Below are positions 7,069 to 15,859 of a DNA stretch of 64,000 bases, piece after piece. The notes below the pieces were generated by a model. The model was not told where the DNA came from, did not search any database, and saw only the letters and a program-made list of their open reading frames with translations. Numbering within the stretch: the first letter of the stretch is position 1; each line of letters starts with the position of its first letter. This stretch comes from Candidatus Kuenenia stuttgartensis (GTDB lineage Bacteria; Planctomycetota; Planctomycetia; Gemmatales; Gemmataceae). The DNA is taken from contig CAMCLK010000005.1 in assembly GCA_945875585.1 (NCBI GenBank), forward strand, positions 1-64,000. Reading direction: 5' to 3'. The translations under genes were made by a program, and so were the position numbers.

Positions 7069-9591
7069 ATGAATCCGCGCACGACCTACATTCTTGGAAG
7101 CATATTCCTGGCCATGCTGGTTCTGGTGGGGCTGGCAGTGTTTTGGGGACCTGCGGCCTCCGATCAGGGCAGGCATGTTTTCCCCGGTTGGCATGGGGCG
7201 ACTTCCGTTGAAGCTAACCCAGCGGATTCGGTTGTTCGTTTGCGCATAGAGCGCACGGAACCCGTTGCTGAAACGCTTGAATTTGTACGTCAGGGAACGG
7301 GCGGTACTTGGAAGCTTGAAGCTCCGTTTGCAACAAGTGCGGACAATTTTGCAGTGGGCGCCCTAGTTCGGGCTCTGGTTGAAGCCCGCCGCGATGGCGA
7401 TCGTGATGTTACCGGGTCGTTTTCAAGCCTTGGATTGGACCAGCCTGTTGCCACAGTCACTTTAACCGATTCCAGCAACGTAGCGCGGACCTTGAAGGTA
7501 GGCAAAACCCTCCCCGGTGCCACAACTCCCCAAACGGTGGTTGAATCGTCTGATCGCGCTGGCAAGCCGATGATTGTGTCGCGCCGCGACATTGCAGACC
7601 TGTTCAAGGCACTTTCAGCACTGCGCGATAAAGCCCTTGTTGCTGCAACAGAATCAGATATCGATTCCTTTGAATTGAGCGAAGGCAAGCGTGGTCCCGT
7701 TGCTTTGCGCAAGAAAGATGGCCGCTGGCGTTACACCCTCCCTGACCTTGGACCCGCCGAAGGGGGAGATGCTGGCGCCCAGGCCCAGCCGGGTAGTTCC
7801 GCAGACGTTGGATCTCTGCTTCGCGATCTAGTAGCACTACGCCTCGAGCAGGTGGGCGAACGTGCCGGGGATCGCAACGATTTTGTTGCCGACAACGTGA
7901 CGGATCTCGCCAGCCACGGATTGGATGCCACCAAGAATCGGGTGTTGAAAATCAAGGTAGACCGAGCGGAAACCGTAAAAGTCGAAGGCGGCGCTTCCGA
8001 GGCCAGTGTCAAGGTGGTGACCTTACTGATTGGACTCGACAAACGCGCCGAGATCAAACCTGAAGGGAAAGAAGGGCCAACGGCCCAATGGGTGGGCTAC
8101 CCCGCAACCATTGAAGGTTCTGGCAGTGTTGTGCGTGTGCCTGCCCGCCCCGTGGAAGCACTTCTGAAATTGCTCGAAACACCTGATCTTGTTCGCGACC
8201 GGGCCTTGGTTCGCCTGTCGGGTGAACCGGATGTGATTGAAATCCGCAATGGATTGGGGTCTTTCGAATTGATCAAACCGGCTGCTGGAGGTGCTTGGCA
8301 GCTTTGGAAATTGAATGCAACGGCACCCTTGGCAGCAGATACCACGGTTGTGGCTACCTTCCTTGAGGCATTCCGCAAAGAACGGATTTCGTTCGTTGAA
8401 GGAGATCCCAAGGTCAAGGAAAAGGAACTCGATCTCGATCGCGCGCCCGACAAGCAGGTGTCTGTGACATTCCGTTTGGGTGGAGTCCTTCAAGACGCCG
8501 TAGCCAAACCGGATGAAGGCAAAGAAAGCACCCCTAAAAAGCCCCGGATCAAGGAAGCGCGTCCAGATGCAGTCATTGTGTTCGGTAAACGCATGGGCGA
8601 AGAAGTAGCCACCCGCAGGATGTGGGGAGATGATGTGGCCCTTGTGAAGGCTGGTAAACCGCTGCTGGACATAACGGAACAAGGAACGCTGGGGTACTTG
8701 GAAAAGCGCTTGCCTTCGTTGGCATCGTCAGCAGACATAGCTGGGGAAGCCACAGGCCTGACAGTAGCGCAAAACGATGTCTCCGTTGAGGTGACGCGGG
8801 AAGCCAAGGACAAGACATGGGCTTTCAGCCTGCCTGCAGATCGCAAGGCAATGCCTGTTAGCCCCGAGGCTGTGAAAGCAACCTTGTCAGGGCTGATCTC
8901 CCTGCCAGTGCGTCGTTGGATTGCTGAGACACCCTCGGCAGCTCAACTCGACCAATACGGACTTTCCAAGCCCAAACTTGTCGTAACCGCATTGCTGCTT
9001 GGCAAAGATGGAAAAAAGGAGCAAGCGACCGTTCACTTTGGCTCGGACATTTCAGATAAGGGCGAAGTTTATGCGCGAGTTGCCGGGGGCGAGCGTGTGT
9101 TTGCCACGGACAAGGCAGCACTGGTGCCACTCCAATCCGCACTGGAAGACCGGATGCCATTCCGCGACCTCAATCCGCCCAAAGTAGCCCATATCAAAAT
9201 CATTGGCTGGCAGGGAATCAACGGAACGCCCGTAACGCTTGAAGTGGAACGAAAAGATGGAGCATGGGTAGCGAAAGACCCGGCCAAGGATTTCCCTGTA
9301 GCCGGGGCAAAAATCGATGCCCTGCTTGGAAGCATTAAGGCGTTGCAAGCAGAACGATTTGTCAAATACGCAGGAAACGCAGACCCTGCCCACGAAATTG
9401 AGCCGGCTAAAAATGGCATGCGGATAGAAATCACGGAAGAAGGAAAAACCGAACCCGTGTTCCTTGGCCTTGGAAAGGCTGAAGGTGCGTCGTTGAATGC
9501 AACGGCCTCCAAGTACCCCGGAGCCGTATTTCTAGTCCCCAAAGCACCGTTCGAGGATGCGATGCAAGGGCGTGCTCGGTTCAAGCAATGA
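7069..9591 (+). CDS. DUF4340 domain protein of the Gld-type exporter set
   Basis: An 840-residue protein with one N-terminal membrane anchor (about 7-27) and a long extracytoplasmic part made of repeated beta-rich modules. Each module has strand patterns such as VVRLRIERTEP and DGAWVAKDPA, the DUF4340 style of repeat in which substrate-like strands end in a Trp-x-x motif. At least two modules are visible, near 50-180 and 590-790, with lower-similarity copies between. DUF4340 proteins regularly follow GldG-like genes in planctomycetes and other phyla. The usual protein is 300-450 residues, so this one appears to be an expanded, internally duplicated version. The role is unknown. Its TGA overlaps the next gene by four bases. 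Confidence 0.85.
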   Translation: MNPRTTYILGSIFLAMLVLVGLAVFWGPAASDQGRHVFPGWHGATSVEANPADSVVRLRIERTEPVAETLEFVRQGTGGTWKLEAPFATSADNFAVGALVRALVEARRDGDRDVTGSFSSLGLDQPVATVTLTDSSNVARTLKVGKTLPGATTPQTVVESSDRAGKPMIVSRRDIADLFKALSALRDKALVAATESDIDSFELSEGKRGPVALRKKDGRWRYTLPDLGPAEGGDAGAQAQPGSSADVGSLLRDLVALRLEQVGERAGDRNDFVADNVTDLASHGLDATKNRVLKIKVDRAETVKVEGGASEASVKVVTLLIGLDKRAEIKPEGKEGPTAQWVGYPATIEGSGSVVRVPARPVEALLKLLETPDLVRDRALVRLSGEPDVIEIRNGLGSFELIKPAAGGAWQLWKLNATAPLAADTTVVATFLEAFRKERISFVEGDPKVKEKELDLDRAPDKQVSVTFRLGGVLQDAVAKPDEGKESTPKKPRIKEARPDAVIVFGKRMGEEVATRRMWGDDVALVKAGKPLLDITEQGTLGYLEKRLPSLASSADIAGEATGLTVAQNDVSVEVTREAKDKTWAFSLPADRKAMPVSPEAVKATLSGLISLPVRRWIAETPSAAQLDQYGLSKPKLVVTALLLGKDGKKEQATVHFGSDISDKGEVYARVAGGERVFATDKAALVPLQSALEDRMPFRDLNPPKVAHIKIIGWQGINGTPVTLEVERKDGAWVAKDPAKDFPVAGAKIDALLGSIKALQAERFVKYAGNADPAHEIEPAKNGMRIEITEEGKTEPVFLGLGKAEGASLNATASKYPGAVFLVPKAPFEDAMQGRARFKQ

Positions 9592-10652
9592 CCCAACCGT
9601 TTCCGGCGCCAGAATCAGTGATTCTGGCGGTTCAAGCTTGCCTGCTTGATGGTTCGTGGGCCTTATACGACCACGATCGCTTGGACAGGTTTGAAAAGAC
9701 ATTGGCTGATCGGTTCGCATCTTTAAACGCACTAGTCACTAGTAGCGGAACACTGGCCTTGGAATGGGCGCTAGTGGCTGTCGGTGTTGTATCGGGCAGC
9801 AATGTGGTCCTTGCTGCTTACGACTACCCGGGTAATTTCCTGACGGTACATGCTCTGAAAGCGCATCCTCATCTAGTGGATGTAGACCCCGCCACGGGCC
9901 AGATGGATCCTCAGTCACTTAAAAACGCACTTAACGCAATTCCTGTTTCCGCAGTGGTTGTCAGCCACTTGCATGGGGGAATGGCTGACATCGCTGAAAT
10001 TACGGCCATATGCCGAGAGAAAAAGGTTCCCGTGGTGGAAGATTGCTGCCAATGCCCGGGGGCAACGTTTCAAGGGAAGCTCTTAGGCACATGGGGAGAT
10101 GCTGGGGTCATCAGCTTTGGGGGAGGAAAGCCCATTGGGTGTGGCCGTGGTGGGGCCATGCTGACAAATAACTCATTGGTAGCTCAACGTGCGCGTATGC
10201 AATCGCTTCGCGGGACCCGTTTGGCAACGCTGTCGAATATGCAGCTGGCAGCTTTGGAACCGCAGTTGGCGAATCTTGCAAAAACCATGCAAATAACAGC
10301 AATAAAAGCACGGCAACTTTTGGACATATTTCAGAACGCATCAGCGTTTAAACCGATCACAGCGAAGGACGGGGAGCCTGGCTATTACCGCTTGGGTCTT
10401 GTTGCGCAGGACCGGTCCACCCGTGAAACCATTATTGAGAGGGGTAGGTTATTGGGCCTACCGGTTGATCCAGGATTCAGATCACTTCAAATGGGCAGGG
10501 CCAAAACCAGATTCAGCACGCTTGGAACCCTTTCAGGTGCGGAAGAATGCGGGAAAAAGATGATAACGCTGTCTGGATCGGTATTCCTCAGTGATGAATC
10601 AGGTTTTGAAAACATCAAGAACGCGTGCACAGTCTGGGCATCAGGGTGCTGA
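9588..10652 (+). CDS. DegT/DnrJ/EryC1/StrS-family PLP-dependent sugar aminotransferase homologue
   Basis: Fold-type I pyridoxal-phosphate enzyme that in characterised relatives aminates a keto-sugar nucleotide. In the 354-residue product, TSSGTLALEWAL near 51-62 is the cofactor-phosphate loop, Asp152 in VVEDCCQ should contact the pyridine nitrogen, and Lys181 in SFGGGKPIGCGRGG is the Schiff-base lysine, so it looks catalytically competent. Length is slightly short of the usual 370-400, mostly at the C-terminus. It starts inside the DUF4340 stop codon (ATGA overlap), so it is co-translated with the exporter set. No other nucleotide-sugar gene is adjacent, which makes the pairing odd. Its substrate cannot be inferred. 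Confidence 0.88.
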   Translation: MTQPFPAPESVILAVQACLLDGSWALYDHDRLDRFEKTLADRFASLNALVTSSGTLALEWALVAVGVVSGSNVVLAAYDYPGNFLTVHALKAHPHLVDVDPATGQMDPQSLKNALNAIPVSAVVVSHLHGGMADIAEITAICREKKVPVVEDCCQCPGATFQGKLLGTWGDAGVISFGGGKPIGCGRGGAMLTNNSLVAQRARMQSLRGTRLATLSNMQLAALEPQLANLAKTMQITAIKARQLLDIFQNASAFKPITAKDGEPGYYRLGLVAQDRSTRETIIERGRLLGLPVDPGFRSLQMGRAKTRFSTLGTLSGAEECGKKMITLSGSVFLSDESGFENIKNACTVWASGC

Positions 10653-10758
10653 CCTCCTACAAGATAAATAGTGTCAGCTGGAAGCAAACCAGCATCAATA
10701 AAGCGAAACAACACCGTCGAATCAATCGTCTGCAAGCAAGGGGAAGGCATGCGCTCCC

Positions 10759-10787
10759 TTGACACCCCTCATGGTGCCCGATAGCTT
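10759..10787 (+). promoter_or_regulatory. Candidate promoter of the ribosomal superoperon
   Basis: A perfect -35 hexamer TTGACA at 10759-10764 is followed after 17 bases by a weak -10 (TAGCTT, 10782-10787). It sits about 60 bases before the rpsJ start in a 193-base gap after the aminotransferase gene. A small palindrome (GGGAACTTCCC, 10788-10798) follows at the expected transcript start and could be regulatory. Confidence 0.4.
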
Positions 10788-10845
10788 GGGAACTTCCCGG
10801 TTTACAGAACAACAGGGAAGAGAAACAGGAAGTGGGCTACGCGCG

Positions 10846-11175
10846 ATGAACGAGCGCATGCGGATTCGCATACGAATGGAAGGGTACGACCACGAAGTAC
10901 TCGATCGCACGGCACGAGAAATTGCCGAAACTGCGGAGCGAACCGAAGCGCAGGTACACGGACCTATTCCGTTGCCAACGCGAATCGAACGTTACACGGT
11001 GCTGCGAAGCCCTCATATTGACCGTAAGTCGCGGGAGCAGTTTGAAATCAGAACGCACAAGCGTCTGATCGACATCCTCCGTCCTACTGGCAAAACAGTG
11101 GAGGCCCTGAATAAGGGTCTTAGCCTTCCGCCCGGCGTGGACATTAAAATCCGCGTACTGACAGCTGGTGCATAA
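10846..11175 (+). CDS. rpsJ: 30S ribosomal protein S10
   Basis: S10 belongs to the 30S head and in other bacteria also partners NusB in antitermination. The 109-residue product contains the long hairpin-loop segment [21 protein letters not shown] and ends IRVLTAGA. I start at ATG 10846 because an AGGAAG site lies about ten bases upstream. The frame stays open 87 bases further up without family likeness, and ATG 10858 would give a shorter form. It opens the S10-spc-alpha cluster, but the next gene is rplD rather than rplC, after a 163-base gap holding a hairpin. Confidence 0.97.
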   Translation: MNERMRIRIRMEGYDHEVLDRTAREIAETAERTEAQVHGPIPLPTRIERYTVLRSPHIDRKSREQFEIRTHKRLIDILRPTGKTVEALNKGLSLPPGVDIKIRVLTAGA

Positions 11176-11196
11176 ACCGGCGAATCTCTTTCACTT

Positions 11197-11217
11197 GGGT
11201 CCGGTTTAGCCGGACCC
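11197..11217 (+). other. Hairpin between rpsJ and rplD
   Basis: GGGTCCGG (11197-11204) pairs perfectly with CCGGACCC (11210-11217) around a five-base loop TTTAG, just 21 bases after the rpsJ stop. The bases after it are TATATG, so it lacks the T-run of a full intrinsic terminator. It may be an attenuator, a processing signal or a weak terminator that separates rpsJ from the rest. The gap up to 11338 holds no gene of reportable size. Confidence 0.55.
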
Positions 11218-11338
11218 TATATGTTCAATGAACTGGATGGAAAGAACCCCCAAACGCACCCTGGAAATTGACCAGGAATGCACATGGGATTAGTTGTCGG
11301 CCAGGGCGTAAATGCCTGACTGGCGATCGAGGTGAGTA

Positions 11339-12019
11339 ATGTTGAGCCTGAAGGTCGTCAACATGGAAGGGCAAGAGGTTGGAACCGTAGAGGTCAACCC
11401 TGCCGATTTCGGTGGCGAAGTGAATCGTCAACTGTTGCACGATGTCGTGTTGATGCAGTTGGCTAACCGCCGTGCTGGTACCCACTCAACCTTGCGAAGG
11501 GGTGAAGTGGCAGGAAGCACGAAGAAGATATTCCGGCAGAAGGGTACTGGCCGTGCCCGCGCGGGTAGCAAGCGCACCAACAAGCGCGTGGGTGGTGGTA
11601 CAACCAAGGGGCCAAAGCCCCGCGATTACGAATACCACATGCCCAAAAAAGCAGTGCGTATCGCAACACGCATGGCAATTTTGAGTAAGCTGACAGACGA
11701 CGAAACCATTATTTTGGATTCGTTGAGCATGCCCGAAGTCAAAACAAAATCAGTTCAGAAATTGCTGAACAATTTAAAGCTTCGCGGTAAGCGTGAAGTT
11801 GTTGGTGAAGTTCAGTACGATCGACGTATTGATGGCCTGAGCTGTCTGGTTGGTCTTGCAGGACCGGATGAAGCCACATGGCGTTCAGCACGCAATATTC
11901 CAGGGGTATCGGTACTTCCGATCCAGGAATTCAACGCGCTGACAATCATGAGGCAGAAGCGTCTGGTGTTGACTCGGGAAGCTCTGGAAGCATTGCGATC
12001 AACCAAGGTCGAGGCGTAA
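11339..12019 (+). CDS. rplD: 50S ribosomal protein L4
   Basis: L4 lines the peptide exit tunnel. The 226-residue product has the typical long, basic extended loop (about 44-105, including STKKIFRQKGTGRARAGSKR) flanked by a globular domain. Start ATG 11339 follows a GAGGTGAG site. In E. coli L4 represses its own operon, but no matching leader can be shown here. It is the first gene after the rpsJ hairpin, in the position normally held by rplC. Confidence 0.97.
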   Translation: MLSLKVVNMEGQEVGTVEVNPADFGGEVNRQLLHDVVLMQLANRRAGTHSTLRRGEVAGSTKKIFRQKGTGRARAGSKRTNKRVGGGTTKGPKPRDYEYHMPKKAVRIATRMAILSKLTDDETIILDSLSMPEVKTKSVQKLLNNLKLRGKREVVGEVQYDRRIDGLSCLVGLAGPDEATWRSARNIPGVSVLPIQEFNALTIMRQKRLVLTREALEALRSTKVEA

Positions 12020-12036
12020 AGCGGGAGATTTGAATC

Positions 12037-12366
12037 GTGAGTATTCACAAGGCGCCAACGCCCGTCAGATCATTCGGCCCGAAACTGGACGCGCACCAGA
12101 TTATTGTGCGTCCATTGGTGACCGAAAAAAGCAATCAGTTGACGGATGAACTACGGACATACATGTTCGAAGTGAACCCGTTGGCAACCAAGCCTGAGAT
12201 CAAGCAAGCGGCTGAAGTGCTGTTCAATATCAAGATCAGCTCGGTACGGACCATGAATGTGCGGGGTAAAACCCGAGGCAACAGGTTCAAGATGGGCCGG
12301 TTGAGCCACTGGAAAAAGGCATACGTGACACTGCAGCCGGATAGCCCGGCGCTGGATCTCTTCTGA
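12037..12366 (+). CDS. rplW: 50S ribosomal protein L23
   Basis: L23 sits at the exit-tunnel rim and is the docking site for trigger factor and SRP. The 109-residue product begins with GTG at 12037 after a GGGAG site. An N-terminal tail of about 18 residues precedes the core motif [12 protein letters not shown]. The following beta-alpha-beta core and basic loop ([14 protein letters not shown]) are intact. It lies 17 bases after rplD. Confidence 0.96.
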   Translation: MSIHKAPTPVRSFGPKLDAHQIIVRPLVTEKSNQLTDELRTYMFEVNPLATKPEIKQAAEVLFNIKISSVRTMNVRGKTRGNRFKMGRLSHWKKAYVTLQPDSPALDLF

Positions 12367-12391
12367 GAAACAACTGGCGGGGAGCCGAACA

Positions 12392-13246
12392 ATGGGAATT
12401 CGACAATTCAAACCCGTGACTCCTGGTCGCCGTCAGATGACGGTCAGCGACTTCAAGGAAATTACGGATCGCAAGAAGAAGCCAGAAAAGTCGCTTCTTC
12501 GTCCAATGCCGAAAAAGGGTGGACGCAACAACCAAGGTGTTATCACTTCACGATTCCGTGGGGGTGGTCACAAGCAGCGTTATCGCCTTGTTGACTTCAA
12601 GCGTCGTAAAGACGGTATTTTTGCAGAGGTAATGTCCGTCGAGTACGATCCAAATCGCTCGGCACGCATTGCGCTGATCGTGTACACTGACCAAACGAAG
12701 GCTTACATTCTTGCCCCGCAAGGCATGAACAGAGGCGACAAGATTTCGTCAGGTGACGAAGCGGAACCAAAGCCCGGAAATTGCTTGCCACTGCGCAAAG
12801 TACCACTGGGTATGTCGGTTCACAACATCGAACTTCAACCAGGCCGTGGTGGTCAACTTGCTCGCTCCGCAGGATGCAGCGGTACCTTGACAGCCCGCGA
12901 AGGCAAGTGGGCTCAGGTGACCCTGCCAAGTGGTGAAATGCGTCGTGTGAGCAGTGATTGCCGAGCCACTATTGGCGTGATTGGCAACGCGGACCACATG
13001 AACATCAGCCTTGGCAAAGCCGGTCGCAAGCGTTGGCTTGGACGTAAGCCACACAATCGCGGCGTGTCGATGAACCCTGTGAACCACCCGATGGGTGGTG
13101 GTGAGGGTCGTACGGCAGGCGGACGTCATCCTTGCGGTCCGACTGGCGTTTTGGCCAAGGGCGGAAAGACCAGGAAGAAGAAAAAACCAGGAACGAAGTC
13201 GATCATTCGACGTCGCCGTCCTGGACCACGTAATACAGCGAACTGA
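12392..13246 (+). CDS. rplB: 50S ribosomal protein L2
   Basis: L2 binds domain IV of 23S rRNA, bridges the subunits and is needed for peptidyl transfer. The 284-residue product has full family length, with the N-terminal extension ([10 protein letters not shown]), the OB/SH3-like core and the conserved C-terminal loop [20 protein letters not shown], ending in a very basic tail ([12 protein letters not shown]). The loop reads HPM where E. coli has HPH, a variant I believe also occurs in Bacteroidetes and planctomycetes. Confidence 0.97.
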   Translation: MGIRQFKPVTPGRRQMTVSDFKEITDRKKKPEKSLLRPMPKKGGRNNQGVITSRFRGGGHKQRYRLVDFKRRKDGIFAEVMSVEYDPNRSARIALIVYTDQTKAYILAPQGMNRGDKISSGDEAEPKPGNCLPLRKVPLGMSVHNIELQPGRGGQLARSAGCSGTLTAREGKWAQVTLPSGEMRRVSSDCRATIGVIGNADHMNISLGKAGRKRWLGRKPHNRGVSMNPVNHPMGGGEGRTAGGRHPCGPTGVLAKGGKTRKKKKPGTKSIIRRRRPGPRNTAN

Positions 13247-13289
13247 TCAACAGTTTCGATGAGGAGGGCGGCTAGGCCGCCGATGAGAC

Positions 13290-13574
13290 ATGGGACGATC
13301 ACTTAAAAAAGGCCCACACGTCGATGAACGACTTGTGGGCAAAGTGGAAAAAGGACGCTCCAAGGGTAATCGGGATCCGATTAAGACTTGGGCTCGGGAT
13401 TGTACCATTGTGCCTGAATTCGTGGGAATCACGTTTTTAGTTCACAACGGTAAGCAGTTCATTCGGGTGTATGCGACTGAAGACATGGTCGGACATAAAC
13501 TGGGTGAGTTTTCACCTACCCGTACATTCAAGGGCCATGCCGGATCCAAGGGCAAGGGCGGTCCTGGCAAATAA
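13290..13574 (+). CDS. rpsS: 30S ribosomal protein S19
   Basis: S19 is in the 30S head next to S13 and contacts A-site tRNA through its tail. The 94-residue product matches the family throughout: [12 protein letters not shown] at the N-terminus, [14 protein letters not shown] in the core, and [16 protein letters not shown] before a short glycine-lysine tail. Start ATG 13290 lies 43 bases after rplB. Confidence 0.97.
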   Translation: MGRSLKKGPHVDERLVGKVEKGRSKGNRDPIKTWARDCTIVPEFVGITFLVHNGKQFIRVYATEDMVGHKLGEFSPTRTFKGHAGSKGKGGPGK

Positions 13575-13598
13575 CGGCCAAGCAGGGGAGTCGATTCG

Positions 13599-13943
13599 AT
13601 GAAGGTCAAGGCGATCCACCGCTACGCGCGCATGTCGCCCCGGAAACTTCGGCTGTATGCCGATCTGATCCGTGGGCGCAGGGCTGATGAAGCTCTTGAA
13701 CTGCTGCGCTATGCAACCACTCGAAGTGCTCGTCTCATTGAGGCGGTTCTGAAAAGTGCAATCGGCAATGCGCGGTTCAAGGAAATCGACGATGTTGAGG
13801 ACATGGTAGTGTCCGAATCACGCGTCGATGGCGGACCAATCCTGAAGCGTAGCATGCCCCGTGCCCGTGGCACGGCATACCCGATCAAAAAGCGGACTGC
13901 TCATATTCACGTAGGGCTGGCAACCGAAGACGAGCTGGTCTGA
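13599..13943 (+). CDS. rplV: 50S ribosomal protein L22
   Basis: L22 reaches into the exit tunnel with a long beta-hairpin. The 114-residue product starts MKVKAIHRYARMSPRKLRL, keeps the globular helix-strand core and has the tunnel loop PILKRSMPRARGTAYPIKKR near 80-100. This is standard length. It is 24 bases from both neighbours, in the usual rpsS-rplV-rpsC order. Confidence 0.97.
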   Translation: MKVKAIHRYARMSPRKLRLYADLIRGRRADEALELLRYATTRSARLIEAVLKSAIGNARFKEIDDVEDMVVSESRVDGGPILKRSMPRARGTAYPIKKRTAHIHVGLATEDELV

Positions 13944-13967
13944 CTGACCGTCAGGGAGAATTGAACG

Positions 13968-14672
13968 ATGGGACAGAAAGTTCGACCCACCGGTTTCCGT
14001 GTTGGTGTCATGATCACCTGGCGGAGCCAATGGAGCGCCAGCACGAAGAAAGAATTTCCGGAATTACTTGTTGAAGACAAGGGTATCCGGGATTTCATCA
14101 AGAAGGAATACCGTGCTGCTTTGATTTCTCTCGTTCGCATCGAGAGAACCAGAGAAAAGTGCACCGTGTTCATTCACGCAGCCAAGGTGGGTTCAATCAT
14201 CGGCCAGAAGGGCGCGAAGATTGATGAACTTACTGAAAAGCTGAAAGACATGTTCAATCGTGAAATTGAAGTCAAAACGATTGAAGTTCATCGCCCCCAG
14301 TCCGATCCGCAAATCCTAGCTCAGGAAATTGCTGATAATCTGGAAAAGCGTCAAAGCTTCCGCAGGACCCTGAAAAGGTCTCTTGAGCAAGCAATGGACA
14401 GTGGAGCGCGCGGTGTTCGTATCCAGATGTCTGGTCGTCTTGGTGGATCTGAAATGGCACGGTGTGAGAGCGGCATGCTGGGTAGTATCCCACTTTCGAC
14501 GCTCAGAACTCGTGTTGATTACGGCTTCGCTGAAGCGTCAACCGCACAGGGAAATATCGGCATCAAGGTTTGGGTGAACAACGGCGATTATTTGACGGAG
14601 GATTCGGTCGATGGCACTAATGCCCAAGCGCGTAAAGTATCGAAAAAGCCAGCGCGGCAAGATAAAAGGTAA
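13968..14672 (+). CDS. rpsC: 30S ribosomal protein S3
   Basis: S3 forms the mRNA entry site of the 30S subunit. The 234-residue product has an N-terminal domain, a KH domain with the loop IIGQKGAKID, and the C-terminal domain ending GIKVWVNNGDYL. About 25 further residues (to QARKVSKKPARQDKR) form a polar tail. The last 62 bases of this gene are read in another frame as the start of rplP, so the tail and the L16 N-terminus are encoded by the same DNA. Confidence 0.96.
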   Translation: MGQKVRPTGFRVGVMITWRSQWSASTKKEFPELLVEDKGIRDFIKKEYRAALISLVRIERTREKCTVFIHAAKVGSIIGQKGAKIDELTEKLKDMFNREIEVKTIEVHRPQSDPQILAQEIADNLEKRQSFRRTLKRSLEQAMDSGARGVRIQMSGRLGGSEMARCESGMLGSIPLSTLRTRVDYGFAEASTAQGNIGIKVWVNNGDYLTEDSVDGTNAQARKVSKKPARQDKR

Positions 14673-15033
14673 CGCGACCCGCGGTAACACCGTTTCTTAT
14701 GGTGAATTTGGACTTCAGTCACTTGAAGGTGGCTGGATGACCGCTGAAACCATCGAAGCTGGTCGAATTACAATTGCCCATGCCATTCGCGGCGAAGGCA
14801 AACTGTTTATTCGGGTGTTTCCTCACAAGTCGGTTACAGCCATCCCGCTGGAAACTCGAATGGGTAAAGGTAAAGGCGAACCAGAATTTTGGGCCGCCGT
14901 TATCAAGCCAGGAATGATTTTGTTTGAACTCGGCGGATTGCCCGAGGCTGCAGCACGTGAGGCGTTTGCCAAGGTGGCTTACAAAATGCCGTTCCGTTGC
15001 CGGTTTGTTACTCGCCGCCCAAGTGTCGGCTGA
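14611..15033 (+). CDS. rplP: 50S ribosomal protein L16
   Basis: L16 helps shape the tRNA A- and P-site region of the 50S subunit. The 140-residue product starts MALMPKRVKYRKSQRGKIKG, the expected family N-terminus, and keeps RGNTVSYGEFGLQ and the GKGKGEPEFWAAVIKPG loop. A GGAGG site nine bases before ATG 14611 lies inside rpsC, so the 62-base overlap with rpsC is well supported rather than an annotation artefact. Translational coupling is likely. Confidence 0.97.
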   Translation: MALMPKRVKYRKSQRGKIKGNATRGNTVSYGEFGLQSLEGGWMTAETIEAGRITIAHAIRGEGKLFIRVFPHKSVTAIPLETRMGKGKGEPEFWAAVIKPGMILFELGGLPEAAAREAFAKVAYKMPFRCRFVTRRPSVG

Positions 15034-15071
15034 TAGCAGGAAGGGCGGGTATCCGCTCGAAGGGGATTGAG

Positions 15072-15473
15072 ATGAGCAGTAAGTTGAAGGCCGAAGCATT
15101 GCGGTCGATGACTGAAGAACAGCGTAAGGCAACCCTGATTGATCAGGCTCGGCTACTGATGGACCTTAAGGTTCAGCGTGCCACTGATCGTCTTGAGGCC
15201 ATCAGTGAGATCCGGGTTGCAAGGCGTAATATCGCACGGCTGAAAACAATTGTTCACGAGAAAGTCGTGAATGAGCGCCATGCAGCAGCCGCCAAGGCAG
15301 CTCAGGATGCACATAGTGCAGCTATTGCGGCTACCAAGCAGGCTGAAATCGATTATCGTGAAATCCGCGCCAAGAACGAGAAAGCTCGTCAGATGGCTAC
15401 GGAGCGCAAGAAAGCTGGGATCAAGAAGGCTATCAAGAAGTCGTCAAAATCCAAGGTTGCCAAGAAGAAGTGA
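15072..15473 (+). CDS. rpmC: 50S ribosomal protein L29 with a long C-terminal extension
   Basis: L29 lies beside L23 at the tunnel exit. I start at ATG 15072, giving MSSKLKAEALRSMTEEQRKA, after an AAGGGGATTGAG site. Residues 1-65 are the normal L29 two-helix fold, including IRVARRNIARLKTIVHEK. The protein continues to 133 residues. The extra half is a predicted single long helix rich in Ala, Lys and Glu, ending in a strongly basic segment (KKAIKKSSKSKVAKKK). Family members are usually 60-75 residues. The tail could project from the exit site or bind rRNA. Confidence 0.94.
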   Translation: MSSKLKAEALRSMTEEQRKATLIDQARLLMDLKVQRATDRLEAISEIRVARRNIARLKTIVHEKVVNERHAAAAKAAQDAHSAAIAATKQAEIDYREIRAKNEKARQMATERKKAGIKKAIKKSSKSKVAKKK

Positions 15474-15502
15474 TATTGAATTTTGCGTGATGAGGTGAAT
15501 CG

Positions 15503-15832
15503 ATGTCCGATACGAAAGACAAAACGGTTGAGAATCCTGCAGACGATCGCGGTCGTCGCCGCACGCTTATTGGTCTTGTGACCAGCGATAAGGCGACCAA
15601 AACCCGTCGCGTTGAGATTCCTCGCCAGGTTCGCCATGAGCGTTACGGTAAAATTCTTCACAGGACAACGGTTTGTGTTGCCCATGATGAGGAGAATATA
15701 AGCAACAGTGGTGATACAGTTGAGATCGTTGAAACCCGCCCATTGAGCAAAACCAAGAACTGGCGAATTGTTCGTGTGGTGACAAAGGGTGTTTCAATTG
15801 TGACTGACAAGAAATCAGAAAAATCCAAATGA
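15503..15832 (+). CDS. rpsQ: 30S ribosomal protein S17
   Basis: S17 is an OB-fold primary 16S rRNA binder. The 109-residue product carries the core segments RTLIGLVTSDKATKT, a HERYGKILHRTT region, and VEIVETRPLSKTKNWRIV, all hallmarks of the family. Polar tails of about 18 residues at the N-terminus and 15 at the C-terminus make it longer than the usual 80-90 residues. It follows rpmC by 29 bases. Confidence 0.96.
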   Translation: MSDTKDKTVENPADDRGRRRTLIGLVTSDKATKTRRVEIPRQVRHERYGKILHRTTVCVAHDEENISNSGDTVEIVETRPLSKTKNWRIVRVVTKGVSIVTDKKSEKSK

Positions 15833-15859
15833 CGGCCTGATTGCCTGGAGACGAAGACA

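Noticed and set aside
8023-8682. Minus-strand frame of 219 codons within the DUF4340 gene
   Set aside because: Antisense shadow of a strongly supported gene; composition is unlike a real protein.
11284-11319. Eleven-codon frame starting MGLVVGQG, faintly like the L3 start
   Set aside because: Too short and not followed by any L3-like sequence; the resemblance is a few residues and probably chance.
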